A stretch of DNA of 64,000 nucleotides from Halorubrum sp. Atlit-26R (GTDB lineage: Archaea > Halobacteriota > Halobacteria > Halobacteriales > Haloferacaceae). Positions within the stretch are counted from its first letter, which is position 1, and each line of letters begins with the position of its first letter. Of this stretch, positions 41,406-50,328 are shown piece after piece. Under the pieces are notes generated by a model that made no database searches, was not told the DNA's origin, and saw only the letters and a list, made by a program, of their open reading frames with translations. The stretch spans positions 62,001-126,000 of the forward strand of contig NZ_QPLT01000002.1 in the NCBI RefSeq assembly GCF_003666015.1, in the 5' to 3' direction. The position numbers were made by a program, and so were the translations under genes.

Positions 41406-43361
41406 TTAATTACGTTTCTCTCTGACCGTCGACTCGATCTCGCCCACGACCTCGGGGTTGCGGAGCGCGCTCACGTCGCCGAACTCCTCGCCGCGAGCGA
41501 TGTCCTCCAGTAAGCGTCGCATGATCTTCCCCGACCGCGTCTTGGGGAGTTCGGGAGTGAACACGACGCGATCCGGGCGAGCCACGTCGCCGACGGCGCT
41601 CGCCAGGCGGTCCGCGACGGCGTCGCGGAGGGCCTCGTCGGGCTCGACCCCGCTCTTCGTCGTCACGTACGCCACGATGTGCCCGTCGCCGTCGCCGACG
41701 ACCGCGGCCTCGGTCACGCCGTCGGCGTCGACGATGGCCGCCTCTAACTCGCCGGTGTTGAACCGCTGTGCGCGGACGTTGATCACGTCGTCGACGCGCC
41801 CGAGGATCGTGACGTAGCCGTCCTCGTCGACGGTCGCGCCGTCGCCGGTACGGTAGCGCCAGCCGTCCTCGCCCTCCACCCAGTACTCCCGCAGGTAGCG
41901 CTCGTCGCCCTCGCGGAGCCCGCGCAGCATGCCGGGCCACGGTGAGGCGAGCGTGAGATATCCCGACTCGCCCGGGTCGACCGGCTCGCCGTCCTCGTCG
42001 ACGACGCGGGCGTCGATACCCGGCAGCGGCGGGCCGACCTTCCCCGGCTTCATCGGCGTGATCCCCGGGAGGGTGGCGAGCGAGATGGCCCCCGTCTCCG
42101 TCTGCCACCACGTGTCGACGACGGGGACGTCGCCGCCGCCGACGTGCTCGCGGTACCAGCGCCACGCCTTCGGGGTGATCGACTCGCCGACGGTCCCCAG
42201 CAGGCGGACCGACGAGAGGTCGTGCGACTCGGGGTACTCCGCGCCCCACTTCATGAACGACCGGATCGCGGTCGGCGAGGTGTAGAAGACGCTGACCGCG
42301 TTGCGCTCGATCAGGTCCCAGACGCGGTCGCGGTCCGGATAGTCGGGCGACCCCTCGTACAGCACCGTCGTCGTCCCGGTCGCGAGCGGCCCGTACACCC
42401 CGTAGGAGTGGCCCGTGATCCAGCCGATGTCGGCGGCGCACCAGTAGGTGTCCTCCGGGCGCACGTCGAGGACGTTCCGGGTCGTCCACGCGACGTGCGC
42501 GAGGTAGCCGCCCGTCGCGTGCTCGACCCCCTTCGGCCGCCCGGTCGTCCCCGAGGTGTACATCACGAACAGCAGGTCGGTCGCGTCGCGGGCGACGGGC
42601 TCGACCGTCTCGCCGTCGTGAGCCTCGACGAGCGCGTCGTACTCGTGCTCGTCGTCGCCCAGCGAGACGGCCAGCTCGTCGCCGAGGCGGTCGACGACGA
42701 CCGCGGCCGACAGCTCCCCCTCGGCGCGGATCCGGGCGTTGTCGGCCTTCGACTTCTGGTTGAACGCGTCCTCGCGGCGGTAGTAGCCGTCGCAGGTGAT
42801 CAGGTACTCGGAGTCGGCCGCGTCGATTCGCGTCGCGAGCGCCTCCGCGGAGAGCCCCGCGAAGACGACGTTGTGTGGCGCGCCGATGCGGGCGCACGCG
42901 AGCATCGCGATCGGGAGCTCCGGGATCATCGGCAGGTACAGCGTCACCACGTCGTCCTCCTCGACGCCGAGCTCGCGGAGCCCGGCCGCGACCGCGTTCA
43001 CCTCGCGGTGGAGGTCGAGGTAGGTGTACGACCGGCGCTCGCCGCGCTTCCCGAACCACCGGATCGCGAGCTGGTTCCGGCGGTCGTCGAGGTGGCGGTC
43101 GACGCAGTTCGCCGACGCGTTCAGCTCGCCGCCCGTGAACCACTCGTAGAAGGGCGGCTCGGAGTCGTCGAGGACGGCGTCGTACTCGCGGTCCCACGTC
43201 AGGAGGTCGGCGGCCGCGCGCCACGCCTCGGGGCCCTCGCGGTCGAACCGCTCGTACACCGCGGGGTCGCTCGCGGCGGCTCGCGTCCGGAAGTCGGCCG
43301 GCGGCGGGACGGCGTCCTCGTCCCGCTCGACGAGCCGACCGTCGGTCCCGGGGTCGTCCAT
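41406..43361 (-). CDS. Acetate--CoA ligase (acetyl-CoA synthetase-like), copy 2
   Basis: A 651-residue AMP-forming ligase with the same architecture as copy 1: YEWFTGGELNASANCVDRH near the N-terminus, P-loop YTSGTTGRPKG, DTWWQTETGAI and C-terminal PKTRSGKIMRRLLE with the catalytic Lys. Differences in the acyl pocket region (GAI for GGM after the WWQTET motif) may mean a slightly different carboxylate, such as propionate; this is a guess. A TATA-like AAGTATAC (~43387-43394) ~29 bp upstream predicts a leaderless message. The pair of paralogues around one regulator suggests local duplication. Confidence 0.92.
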   Translation of the reverse strand: MDDPGTDGRLVERDEDAVPPPADFRTRAAASDPAVYERFDREGPEAWRAAADLLTWDREYDAVLDDSEPPFYEWFTGGELNASANCVDRHLDDRRNQLAIRWFGKRGERRSYTYLDLHREVNAVAAGLRELGVEEDDVVTLYLPMIPELPIAMLACARIGAPHNVVFAGLSAEALATRIDAADSEYLITCDGYYRREDAFNQKSKADNARIRAEGELSAAVVVDRLGDELAVSLGDDEHEYDALVEAHDGETVEPVARDATDLLFVMYTSGTTGRPKGVEHATGGYLAHVAWTTRNVLDVRPEDTYWCAADIGWITGHSYGVYGPLATGTTTVLYEGSPDYPDRDRVWDLIERNAVSVFYTSPTAIRSFMKWGAEYPESHDLSSVRLLGTVGESITPKAWRWYREHVGGGDVPVVDTWWQTETGAISLATLPGITPMKPGKVGPPLPGIDARVVDEDGEPVDPGESGYLTLASPWPGMLRGLREGDERYLREYWVEGEDGWRYRTGDGATVDEDGYVTILGRVDDVINVRAQRFNTGELEAAIVDADGVTEAAVVGDGDGHIVAYVTTKSGVEPDEALRDAVADRLASAVGDVARPDRVVFTPELPKTRSGKIMRRLLEDIARGEEFGDVSALRNPEVVGEIESTVREKRN

Positions 43362-43386
43362 GACACCGTATGGCCCGCGGAGGCCC

Positions 43387-43394
43387 GTATACTT
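43387..43394 (-). promoter_or_regulatory. TATA box of acs copy 2
   Basis: AAGTATAC on the minus strand lies 26-33 bp before the ATG ending at 43361. Confidence 0.45.
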
Positions 43395-43464
43395 TGTCCG
43401 GGTCTCCGCCGAGCGAGAGTCCCCACCGAATGCGGCGGTCGCGGCGGTCGCAGCCGGCCCGCGG

Positions 43465-44823
43465 TCAGGCCGACTCCTCGGCGGGCGGCGCCGAGAGCTC
43501 GGCGGCCTTCGCCCGGGCGCGGGCCACGATGGAGGGCTTCGCCTCGAAGTCGACGGTCACCTGGTCGCCCGCGTACGTCTCCTCGGCGACGTGGCCGTGG
43601 TCGTGGACCCACGAGACGAGGCTCATCGCGTCGTCCGAGACGGGGAGGACGAGCCGCTCGCGCTCCCACTCGGGGAGCTCGCCCTCGACGCGGTCGCGGA
43701 GCTCCGCGACTCCCGCGCCCGTCTTCGCAGAGACGGCGATCGGATCGGGCGCGACGCCGGAGAGCGCGCCGCGCTTCTCCGCGAGCTCGCCCGGCTCCAG
43801 CCGGTCGATCTTGTTGAACACGGTGACGACGGGCGCCTCGTTGCGCTCGTAGAGGGTGTCGTGGCTCGTCACGAGCTTCTCGCGCATCTCCGGGACCGGC
43901 TCGCTGGCGTCGACGACGAGCAGCACGAGGTCGGCGCGGTAGACGGAGTCGAGCGTCGACTCGAACGACTCCACGAGCCAGTGGGGGAGGTCCGCGATGA
44001 ACCCGACCGTGTCGGTGAGGAGGACGTCGCGCTTCTCCATCTCGGCGCGGCGCGTGGTGGTCCCGAGCGTCGTGAACAGCATGTCCTGCGACTCGGCGGT
44101 GGTGTCGAGGTCGCGGTGGCGGTCGGCGTTCTCGTCTACTTCCAGCTCGTCCGCGAGCCGGCGCATCAGCGTCGACTTCCCCGCGTTGGTGTAGCCCGCG
44201 AGCGCGACCAGATCGAAGCCGGAGTCGCGGCGCTGCTCGCGGCGCGCCTCCTCCTTCTCCGCGATCGACTCCAGCTCGTCGCGGATCTCGGAGATCTGCC
44301 GTTTGATGTCGCGCTCGACGCTCTCGTCGTACTCGCCGAGCCCCATGAACCCGGGGCGCTCGTCGCGCTTCGCGAGGCTCGCCTTCGCCTCGGCGCGCGG
44401 CAGCTCGTAGCGCAGCTCCGCGAGCTCGACCTGAAGCTGCGCCTTCCGGGTGTTGGCGCGCTGGCCGAAAATTTCGAGGATGAGCGTGAACCGGTCGACC
44501 ACCTCGACGCCCTCGGGGAGCTCGCCCCCGATGTTGAACGTCTGGTAGGGCCCCACGTCGTTGTCGATGATCACCGCCTCGGCGTCCGTCCGTCGGACGA
44601 GGTCGCGCAGCTCCGCGACCTTCCCCTCGCCGAACATGAACGCAGCGTCCTCGGTGCGCGTCTGGGTGAGCTCGCCGACCACGTCGTAGCCCGCGGCGGC
44701 CGCGAGCTGCCCGATCTCGGTGAGGTCGGCTTCTCCGGAGTCGACGCGCTTGGCGACGACTGCGCGGCGTCCCTCGGTCGGCGACTCGGCGTCGGCGTCC
44801 GCTTCCCCGGTGCCCCCGCTCAT
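43465..44823 (-). CDS. hflX: GTPase HflX
   Basis: A 452-residue ribosome-associated GTPase. The N-terminal HflX domain (VIIDNDVGPYQTFNIGGELPEGVEVVDRFTLI, with the family's RA-T-AQLQVELA motif as RANTRKAQLQVELAELRY) precedes a helical pair. The G domain follows with G1 GYTNAGKST, G3 DTVGFIADLP, G4 NKID and G5 VSAKTG. HflX splits stalled or inactive ribosomes under stress. Its ATG overlaps the stop of the DUF2209 gene. Confidence 0.95.
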   Translation of the reverse strand: MSGGTGEADADAESPTEGRRAVVAKRVDSGEADLTEIGQLAAAAGYDVVGELTQTRTEDAAFMFGEGKVAELRDLVRRTDAEAVIIDNDVGPYQTFNIGGELPEGVEVVDRFTLILEIFGQRANTRKAQLQVELAELRYELPRAEAKASLAKRDERPGFMGLGEYDESVERDIKRQISEIRDELESIAEKEEARREQRRDSGFDLVALAGYTNAGKSTLMRRLADELEVDENADRHRDLDTTAESQDMLFTTLGTTTRRAEMEKRDVLLTDTVGFIADLPHWLVESFESTLDSVYRADLVLLVVDASEPVPEMREKLVTSHDTLYERNEAPVVTVFNKIDRLEPGELAEKRGALSGVAPDPIAVSAKTGAGVAELRDRVEGELPEWERERLVLPVSDDAMSLVSWVHDHGHVAEETYAGDQVTVDFEAKPSIVARARAKAAELSAPPAEESA

Positions 44824-45176
44824 CGGAGCAGGTCTCGGGCGGCGTACGCGGCGTGGTGTGCTGCCTGCACTGTCTCGCGCTCGCCTATGCTCTCGACGTA
44901 TTTAAAGTCGGGCTGGAAGCTGAGGCCGACGCGCGCGGCCGGCTCCTCGTAGAACTCGCCGCCCTCCGCGACGATCGGACCGTCCGGCGGACTCGGGAGC
45001 GATCCGACCGCCTCGGCGGCGAGCGCGACGGTCGCCTCCAGGGTCGGACCCTCGCGTGCGGCGGCAAACCCGATCCCCTCCACTGACCGGATCCGCGAGG
45101 AGTCGATCCGCGCGTGGACCGCGGCCGCGACCATCAGGTACTCGCCGCCCTCCTCGTGGCGGCCGCTAATGTCCAC
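44820..45176 (-). CDS. DUF2209 archaeal protein
   Basis: A 118-residue protein beginning VDISGRHEEGGEYLMVAAAVHA, a start typical of the archaeal DUF2209 family (role unknown, RNase-H-like appearance with an early Asp). The only usable start is the GTG at 45176: an in-frame stop lies ~30 bp upstream. Its last bases overlap the hflX ATG, so translation is coupled and a link to ribosome function is possible. Confidence 0.8.
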   Translation of the reverse strand: MDISGRHEEGGEYLMVAAAVHARIDSSRIRSVEGIGFAAAREGPTLEATVALAAEAVGSLPSPPDGPIVAEGGEFYEEPAARVGLSFQPDFKYVESIGERETVQAAHHAAYAARDLLR

Positions 45177-45334
45177 GCCGACGACCTCAGGGGCGGGCGT
45201 CGTTCACCACGGTTCGACCGGTCCGTGCGTCCGCGTCGACTGCCTGTGCGTCCATGCGGGGACGTTGGTCACCCGCCGAATTGAACGTTTCCGTCGAGCG
45301 GACGCCGGCTCGCGCGCGAGGTCGAGTCCGCGTG

Positions 45335-46381
45335 TCAGTCCCGGAGGTCGTCGACGACGTCGGCGATCCGCTCGACCGCCTCGTCGACGTCGGCCTCGTC
45401 GACGTCGAGGTGCGTGGTGAACCGCGTCGCGTAGTCGTCGAACTCGACGCAGCCGACGCCCGCGTCCTTACAGGCCACGTAGAGCGACTCGGCCGGAATG
45501 CCGGCGTCCTCGGTGTGCGCGACGACGATGTTGGTGTCGGGCGCGGGCGCGTCGACGCCGTCGAGGGCGTCGAGCCCGGCCGCGAGCCGCTCCGCGCTGG
45601 CGTGGTCCTCGGCGAGGCGGTCGACGTTCCCTAACGCGTGAAGCCCGGGCGCGGCGATCATCCCGGCCTGCCGCATCCCGCCGCCGAACAGCTTGCGGAC
45701 GCGGCGCGCGTCCTCGATAAACGCCTCGTCGCCGGCGAGGATCGAGCCGACGGGCGCCCCGAGCCCCTTCGAGAGGCAGAAGGTGACGCTGTCGGCGGGC
45801 GCGACGATCTCGCTCGCGTCGACGCCGAGCGCCACCGCGGCGTTGAACACGCGCGCGCCGTCGAGGTGGACCGGCACGTCGGCGTCGCGGGCCGCCTCGG
45901 CCGCGGCCGCGATCCGGTCGACGGGGACCGCGATCCCCCCGCGGTAGTTGTGGGTGTTCTCCAGAGAGAGGAGGCCGGTCCCGGGGCGGTGGAGGTCCTC
46001 GTCGACGAGGCCCTCGCGGACCGCGTCGGGCGTCGGGACGCAGCGGTCGCCGGCGTCGATCGTCCGCGTCTGGACGCCGGAGAGCTTGGCCGCGCCGGCG
46101 AGCTCCCAGCGGTAGATGTGCGACTCGCGCTCCAAGAGGAGCTCCTGCCCCGGCTCCGTGTGGACGTGGACCGCGATCTGGTTCGCCATCGTCCCGGAGG
46201 GGACGTACAGTGCGGCCTCGGTCCCCACGGCGTCGGCGGCGCGCCGCTCTAACTCGTTGACCGTCGGGTCGTCGCGGTACACGTCGTCGCCGACCTCGGC
46301 GGTCGCGGCCGCCTCGCGCATCTCCTCCGAGGGCGTCGTGACGGTGTCGGACCGCAGGTCGATGAAGTCGTCGTCGGACAT
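45335..46381 (-). CDS. Low-specificity threonine aldolase (PLP-dependent beta-eliminating lyase)
   Basis: A 348-residue fold-type I enzyme starting MSDDDFIDLRSDTVTTPSEEMREA, the threonine aldolase signature. GDDVYRDDPTVNELE, HLDGARVFNAAVALG and VTFCLSKGLGAPVGS follow, the last with the PLP Lys. It splits threonine or allo-threonine to glycine and acetaldehyde. The ATG at 46381 is the family start; the longer frame upstream is unrelated. It is divergent from the M32 peptidase gene. Confidence 0.93.
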   Translation of the reverse strand: MSDDDFIDLRSDTVTTPSEEMREAAATAEVGDDVYRDDPTVNELERRAADAVGTEAALYVPSGTMANQIAVHVHTEPGQELLLERESHIYRWELAGAAKLSGVQTRTIDAGDRCVPTPDAVREGLVDEDLHRPGTGLLSLENTHNYRGGIAVPVDRIAAAAEAARDADVPVHLDGARVFNAAVALGVDASEIVAPADSVTFCLSKGLGAPVGSILAGDEAFIEDARRVRKLFGGGMRQAGMIAAPGLHALGNVDRLAEDHASAERLAAGLDALDGVDAPAPDTNIVVAHTEDAGIPAESLYVACKDAGVGCVEFDDYATRFTTHLDVDEADVDEAVERIADVVDDLRD

Positions 46382-46496
46382 CGGTTGTATGCCGTTCCGC
46401 GGCGGCGGGCATATATCCCGCGCTCGGCGACCCGCCGCGGCGACGAGGGAATTCCCGCGGCTCCGCGGGCCCAGCGAGGGGTTCCGGGTTCGGTCC

Positions 46497-46505
46497 CTTC
46501 TTAAC
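46497..46505 (+). promoter_or_regulatory. TATA-like box of the M32 peptidase gene
   Basis: CTTCTTAAC lies ~27 bp before the ATG at 46528, fitting a leaderless transcript. Confidence 0.4.
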
Positions 46506-46527
46506 GGACGCGGCCGATCCGTGACGC

Positions 46528-48054
46528 ATGGCAACGGAAGCCGCGCCAGACGACGCAGCCGACGCACCGGACGCCTACGACGCCCTCCTCGACCGCGTCC
46601 AGCGGTGGAACGCGGTCGGCAGCGCCTCCGGCGTCCTCGGCTGGGACCAGCAGGTGATGATGCCCGAGGGCGGTACCCCCGCTCGATCGAAGCAGCTCTC
46701 GGCGCTCTCCTCGGTCCACCACGACATGGTCACCGCCGACGAGACGGGCGAGCTGCTCGACGAGCTCGACGGCGCCGACCTCACGGACGAGCAGGCGGCG
46801 GTCGTCCGCGAGGTCCGCCGCGAGTACGAGCGCGCCGACGCCGTCCCGGTCGAGCTGGTCGAGGAGATCTCCGAGACGGGCTCCGAGGCGCTCCAGGCGT
46901 GGGAGGAAGCGAAGGCCGAGGACGAGTTCGACGAGTTCGCGCCCTACCTGGAGAAGCACGTCGAGCTGAAACGGGAGTACGCCGAGCACATCGACCCCGA
47001 CCGCGACCCCTACGAGGTCCTCTTCGAAGAGTTCGAGCCGTGCCTCTCGATGGAGCGCGCCGAGTCGATCCTCACGGAGCTCCGCGAGGCGCTCGTCCCG
47101 ATGATCGACGAGATCCGCGAGTCCGACGTCGACCTCGCGGTCGACACCTTCGAGGGGACCTTCCCCGAGGACGAGCAGGAGGCGCTCTCCCGAGACGCCT
47201 TGGAGCTCGTCGGCTACGACTTCGACCGCGGTCGGCTCGACGTCTCCTCGCACCCGTTCACCTCGGGCAACCAGTTCGACTGCCGCGTGACGACCCGGTT
47301 CGACGAGGAGGACCCGCTCGGCGCCGTCGGCTCGACGATCCACGAGTACGGCCACGCGCAGTACAACCTCGGGCTGCCGCAGGAGCAGTTCGGCACGCCG
47401 CTCGGCGAGTCGCGCGACCTCTCGGTCCACGAGTCGCAGTCGCGCCTCTGGGAGAACCACGTCGGGCGGAGCGAGGCGTTCTGGGAGCAGTTCCTCCCCG
47501 TCTTCCAGGAGCACTTCCCGCAGACCGAGGAGGCGACGGTTCAGGACGCCTACGAGGCGTTCAACCAGGTGTACGAGGATAACCTCATCCGCGTCGAGGC
47601 CGACGAGCTGACTTACCACCTCCACATCGTCATCCGGTTCGAGATCGAGCGCGACCTGATCCGCGGCGACCTCGACGTCGAGGACGTGCCCGAGGTCTGG
47701 AACGACAAGTACGAGGAGTACCTCGGAATCCGCCCCGACACCGACAGCGAGGGCTGCCTCCAGGACATCCACTGGAGCCACGGCAACTTCGGCTACTTCC
47801 CGACCTACTCGCTCGGCTCCGTGATGGCCGCCCAGCTGTTCGAGGCCGCGGAGGACGACATCGACGACCTCGACGGGAAGATCGCCGAGGGCGAGTTCGG
47901 CGACCTCCAAGACTGGCTCGGCGAGAACGTCCACCGGCACGGCTCCCGCTACGAGACGAACGAGCTCGTGGTGCGCGCGACCGGCGAGGACTTCTCGGCG
48001 GACGCCTTCCTCGACTACGTCGACGAGAAGTACGGCGAGCTGTACGGGATCTGA
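46528..48054 (+). CDS. M32 family carboxypeptidase (Taq type)
   Basis: A 508-residue zinc metallopeptidase. The HEXXH motif is HEYGH at residues 272-276, and the third ligand Glu comes in SVHESQSRLWENHVGRS. The DVSSHPFTSG and YHLHIVIRFEIERDLI segments are conserved in M32 enzymes. It removes C-terminal residues with broad specificity and is cytoplasmic. Length is normal. Confidence 0.95.
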   Translation: MATEAAPDDAADAPDAYDALLDRVQRWNAVGSASGVLGWDQQVMMPEGGTPARSKQLSALSSVHHDMVTADETGELLDELDGADLTDEQAAVVREVRREYERADAVPVELVEEISETGSEALQAWEEAKAEDEFDEFAPYLEKHVELKREYAEHIDPDRDPYEVLFEEFEPCLSMERAESILTELREALVPMIDEIRESDVDLAVDTFEGTFPEDEQEALSRDALELVGYDFDRGRLDVSSHPFTSGNQFDCRVTTRFDEEDPLGAVGSTIHEYGHAQYNLGLPQEQFGTPLGESRDLSVHESQSRLWENHVGRSEAFWEQFLPVFQEHFPQTEEATVQDAYEAFNQVYEDNLIRVEADELTYHLHIVIRFEIERDLIRGDLDVEDVPEVWNDKYEEYLGIRPDTDSEGCLQDIHWSHGNFGYFPTYSLGSVMAAQLFEAAEDDIDDLDGKIAEGEFGDLQDWLGENVHRHGSRYETNELVVRATGEDFSADAFLDYVDEKYGELYGI

Positions 48055-48072
48055 GCCCGGGACCGCCCTTTT

Positions 48073-48879
48073 TTACAGCGCAACCTGAACCAGCGACAGC
48101 GCCACCAGCGGCACGTGGAACGCGGCGTGCGCGACCATCGCGGCTTCGAGGCTGCGGCGCCAGTAGAGCCAGCCGAACGCGACGCCCGCGACCGCGTTCA
48201 ACAGGATCGTCCGGGCGACGAGCGCCGGCGTCAGTCCGACCGCCTGCGCCAGCGCCGGCAGGTGACCGACGCCGAACAGCACCGCCGACACGCCGACTGC
48301 GACCCACATGACCTTCGGGCCGGGCGCGTCGCCGCGGCGACCGACGAGGACCCACCCGCCGAACGCGAGCGCGGACATGAGCCCGAACCGCAACAGGAGT
48401 TCCTCCGTGACCCCGCCGTAGAGGAAGCGGACCGGGGCGTACGCGAGCACGTCGACGACCGTCGGCCGCGCCGCTCCGATCGCCGACTGGGGGAGATCGC
48501 GGGCGACGAGCGGGGCCAGCGCGACGTCGAGCGCGATCACGAGCAGGCTGCCGGCGACGCCGACCCCGATCGAGAGCCCGACCTCGGGACGGAGCCGCTT
48601 CCACGCGCCCGCGCCGCCCCCCGCCCGGTCGAGGAGGTGCGACCGAAGGCCGGCCTTCGGCGCCGCGTAGGCGCCGACCAGACACGTGACGGCGAGCAGC
48701 AGGAGCGGACTGATACCGGAGAGGAGAGCGAGGAGCGGCCGGGTCAGTCCGGCCGGGACGGCCTCCGGCGGCGTCGAGCGATACACGTACGCTACGAGCG
48801 CGACGATGCCGGGGAGGCCGGCCAGCAGGGTGACGCCGAACCGAGCGCGGAATGAGGAGCGGGGTTTCGTCGCGACCAT
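48073..48879 (-). CDS. CPBP family intramembrane metalloprotease
   Basis: A 268-residue membrane protein with about seven to eight helices. The CPBP (Abi) catalytic motifs are GGVTEELLLRFGLM (EExxxR, near residue 160) and GVGHLPAL in a later helix (His), followed by a final NAVAGVAFGWLYWRRSLEAAMVAHAAFH. The family includes Rce1-type CAAX proteases; many prokaryotic members have unknown targets. It is convergent with the M32 peptidase. Confidence 0.88.
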   Translation of the reverse strand: MVATKPRSSFRARFGVTLLAGLPGIVALVAYVYRSTPPEAVPAGLTRPLLALLSGISPLLLLAVTCLVGAYAAPKAGLRSHLLDRAGGGAGAWKRLRPEVGLSIGVGVAGSLLVIALDVALAPLVARDLPQSAIGAARPTVVDVLAYAPVRFLYGGVTEELLLRFGLMSALAFGGWVLVGRRGDAPGPKVMWVAVGVSAVLFGVGHLPALAQAVGLTPALVARTILLNAVAGVAFGWLYWRRSLEAAMVAHAAFHVPLVALSLVQVAL

Positions 48880-48963
48880 GCCCGGACCGACTCCCGAGGG
48901 CGAGATAACGGTTTGGTCGCGTCTCAGACTCTGCGACCGCGGTCGCGCGACGCCCGCGCTCCG

Positions 48964-49581
48964 TTACAGGCCCAGCCGGAACCCGGTCATCAGGACGATG
49001 AGCGCGAGCATCACGGCGCCCTCGAACAGCCCGACGACGAGGTTCTTCTTCTCGATCGATTCGAGCCGTGAGGCGTCCGGGTCCGGCGACAGAGTCTCGT
49101 AGTACGCGCTGAGCTGGAGCCGGTGCGGGACCGCCAGTCCGAACGCGAACAGTCCCCAGCCGAGGCCGAGCGCGAGCCCCGACCACGTCCCGCCGAAGCC
49201 GTAGCCGAGCCCGAGGTCCGGCGTGAGGAGGACGGTCCCGGAGAGCACCGTCGTCAGCGAGAAGCCGACGAGGAAGAAGACGGCCTTGGGCACCAGCGTC
49301 GCCGTCACCGCGGCCGACGCCTCCTCGTCGAGGCCGCCCAGCGTCGGCCCGATGATCGCGGGGAAGACGATCGCGAACCCGAACCACACCGCGCCGGCGG
49401 CGACGTGGGTATAAAAGAGGAGTTCGGTGCTCGCGAGCGCGAGGCTCGCGGCGAGAAAGGCCAGCGGCACGAGGAAGCTCCCGGCCGCGAACGCCGGGTT
49501 CGCGGCGTCCGCGAGGTGGCGAATTCGATCGACGAACCCCGACTCAGCGACGTGACGGCTACCTTCGTCAGCGACGGCCAT
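48964..49581 (-). CDS. Membrane protein, unknown function (DUF2269-like appearance)
   Basis: A 205-residue protein with four to five hydrophobic helices: AAGSFLVPLAFLAASLALA, LFYTHVAAGAVWFGFAIVFPAIIGP, VFFLVGFSLTTVLSGTVLL, LALGLGWGLFAFGLAV and NLVVGLFEGAVMLALIVLM. The TGG-like turn GPTLGGLDEEA resembles predicted integral membrane proteins of the DUF2269 type. The ATG at 49581 is preferred; an in-frame GTG at 49626 would add 15 residues. It is the first gene after structured repeat copy 2. Confidence 0.65.
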   Translation of the reverse strand: MAVADEGSRHVAESGFVDRIRHLADAANPAFAAGSFLVPLAFLAASLALASTELLFYTHVAAGAVWFGFAIVFPAIIGPTLGGLDEEASAAVTATLVPKAVFFLVGFSLTTVLSGTVLLTPDLGLGYGFGGTWSGLALGLGWGLFAFGLAVPHRLQLSAYYETLSPDPDASRLESIEKKNLVVGLFEGAVMLALIVLMTGFRLGL

Positions 49582-49815
49582 GGACGCCGGATCCCGAGTC
49601 TCCGTGAAATGCGTTCTGGTCGACACGATCGCGGCCGGTTCTCGGCGGTGACCACGTACTCATCACCCCAGTAATCCGTTGAGTACCCGTAGTGGGTGGT
49701 TTAACGCTCTCGATCGCTCAGTACAGAGGAAGAGATGAGCGATAACGGGAGTGAGTATCGCAGATCGACGGCCGCGATGTCGTATTTAAACAGTCCTGAG
49801 CGACGGCGGCGATCG
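49582..49815. other. Gap with promoter-like elements before repeat copy 2
   Basis: This 230-bp stretch includes CGTATTTAAACAG at ~49783-49795, a TATA-like box with no gene at a matching distance on either strand. I see no credible coding sequence. Confidence 0.4.
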
Positions 49816-50130
49816 CTTATAAATAACAGGCGGTGGCGCGCCTGCGAGCGGCCGCCACCGGCGGCCGCGAGCCAGCCCGCGAGGGACGCCGCGAGCGGAG
49901 CGAGCGGCGAGGCTGGGGAGGCGTGAGGTGCTGTGCCGTGCGGCGCGGGGCGGGACTCAAAGGGGCAGCCGCGAGGCGGGCGCAGGCGACGCAAGCACCG
50001 CAGGGAGCGAGCAACGCGAGCGACTGAGGAACGTGGTTCGAGAGAGCAAAGCTCTCTCGTCATCCCGAAAATCTCCGATTTTCGGGCGACAGCGAGCGTG
50101 CGCCCGCCTCGCGGCTGGGGCTTTGGAAGT
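49816..50130 (+). ncRNA. Structured repeat element, copy 2 (candidate non-coding RNA)
   Basis: This is homologous to the element at 20333-20613 in the same order. It has TATA-like CTTATAAAT (49816-49824), GGTGGCGCG, then a hairpin GCGGCCGCC-ACC-GGCGGCCGC (49848-49868). A CGCCGC/GCGGCG-type hairpin around GAGCGGAGCGAG (49887-49909) follows, and the conserved GAGGCTGGGGAGG-GTGAGGTG. The long stem has arms 49958-49984 and 50099-50125. Where copy 1 has CTGCGAG/CTCGCAG this copy has CCGCGAG/CTCGCGG, so the pair changed together. Its loop holds two extra perfect hairpins (50039-50059 and 50064-50086) absent from copy 1. Small open frames across it are spurious. Confidence 0.55.
50039..50086. repeat. 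Two perfect palindromic hairpins inserted in the loop of repeat copy 2
   Basis: CGAGAGAGC-AAA-GCTCTCTCG (50039-50059) and CCCGAAAATC-TCC-GATTTTCGGG (50064-50086) have 9- and 10-bp perfect stems with 3-nt loops. Copy 1 has neither. Confidence 0.7.
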
Positions 50131-50150
50131 CCTCACCGCTACGGCGTCGA

Positions 50151-50328
50151 TAACTTATAAATAGCCGACAGCAACACCGCGATTCTCTTTATAAATAGCA
50201 TCACTCACGACGCACTAGTCCCACTCCCACACTCGATAAAGAAGCACGCTTCAGCTATCGGCTGTTTCGGGCCTGTCGGTGTTTATAAAGAGAAGTTCAA
50301 CAGCGCCTTCCGGTCGCGAGACCCCCGA
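50151..50328. other. AT-rich tail of repeat copy 2 up to aroB'
   Basis: It contains TTATAAATAGCCGACAGC (50155-50172), TTTATAAATAGC (~50189-50200) and TTTATAAAGAG (~50281-50291), all repeats of the TATA-like satellite motif seen after copy 1. No gene start matches them. The stretch may also hold the terminator of the minus-strand gene that ends at 50329. Confidence 0.5.

Noticed and set aside
46501-47940. 479-residue minus-strand frame opposite the M32 peptidase
   Set aside because: It is a shadow of a gene with a complete HEXXH family signature.
49833-50164. Three overlapping small frames across element 2
   Set aside because: They are translations of GC-rich hairpins, with no family-like composition and no promoter fit.
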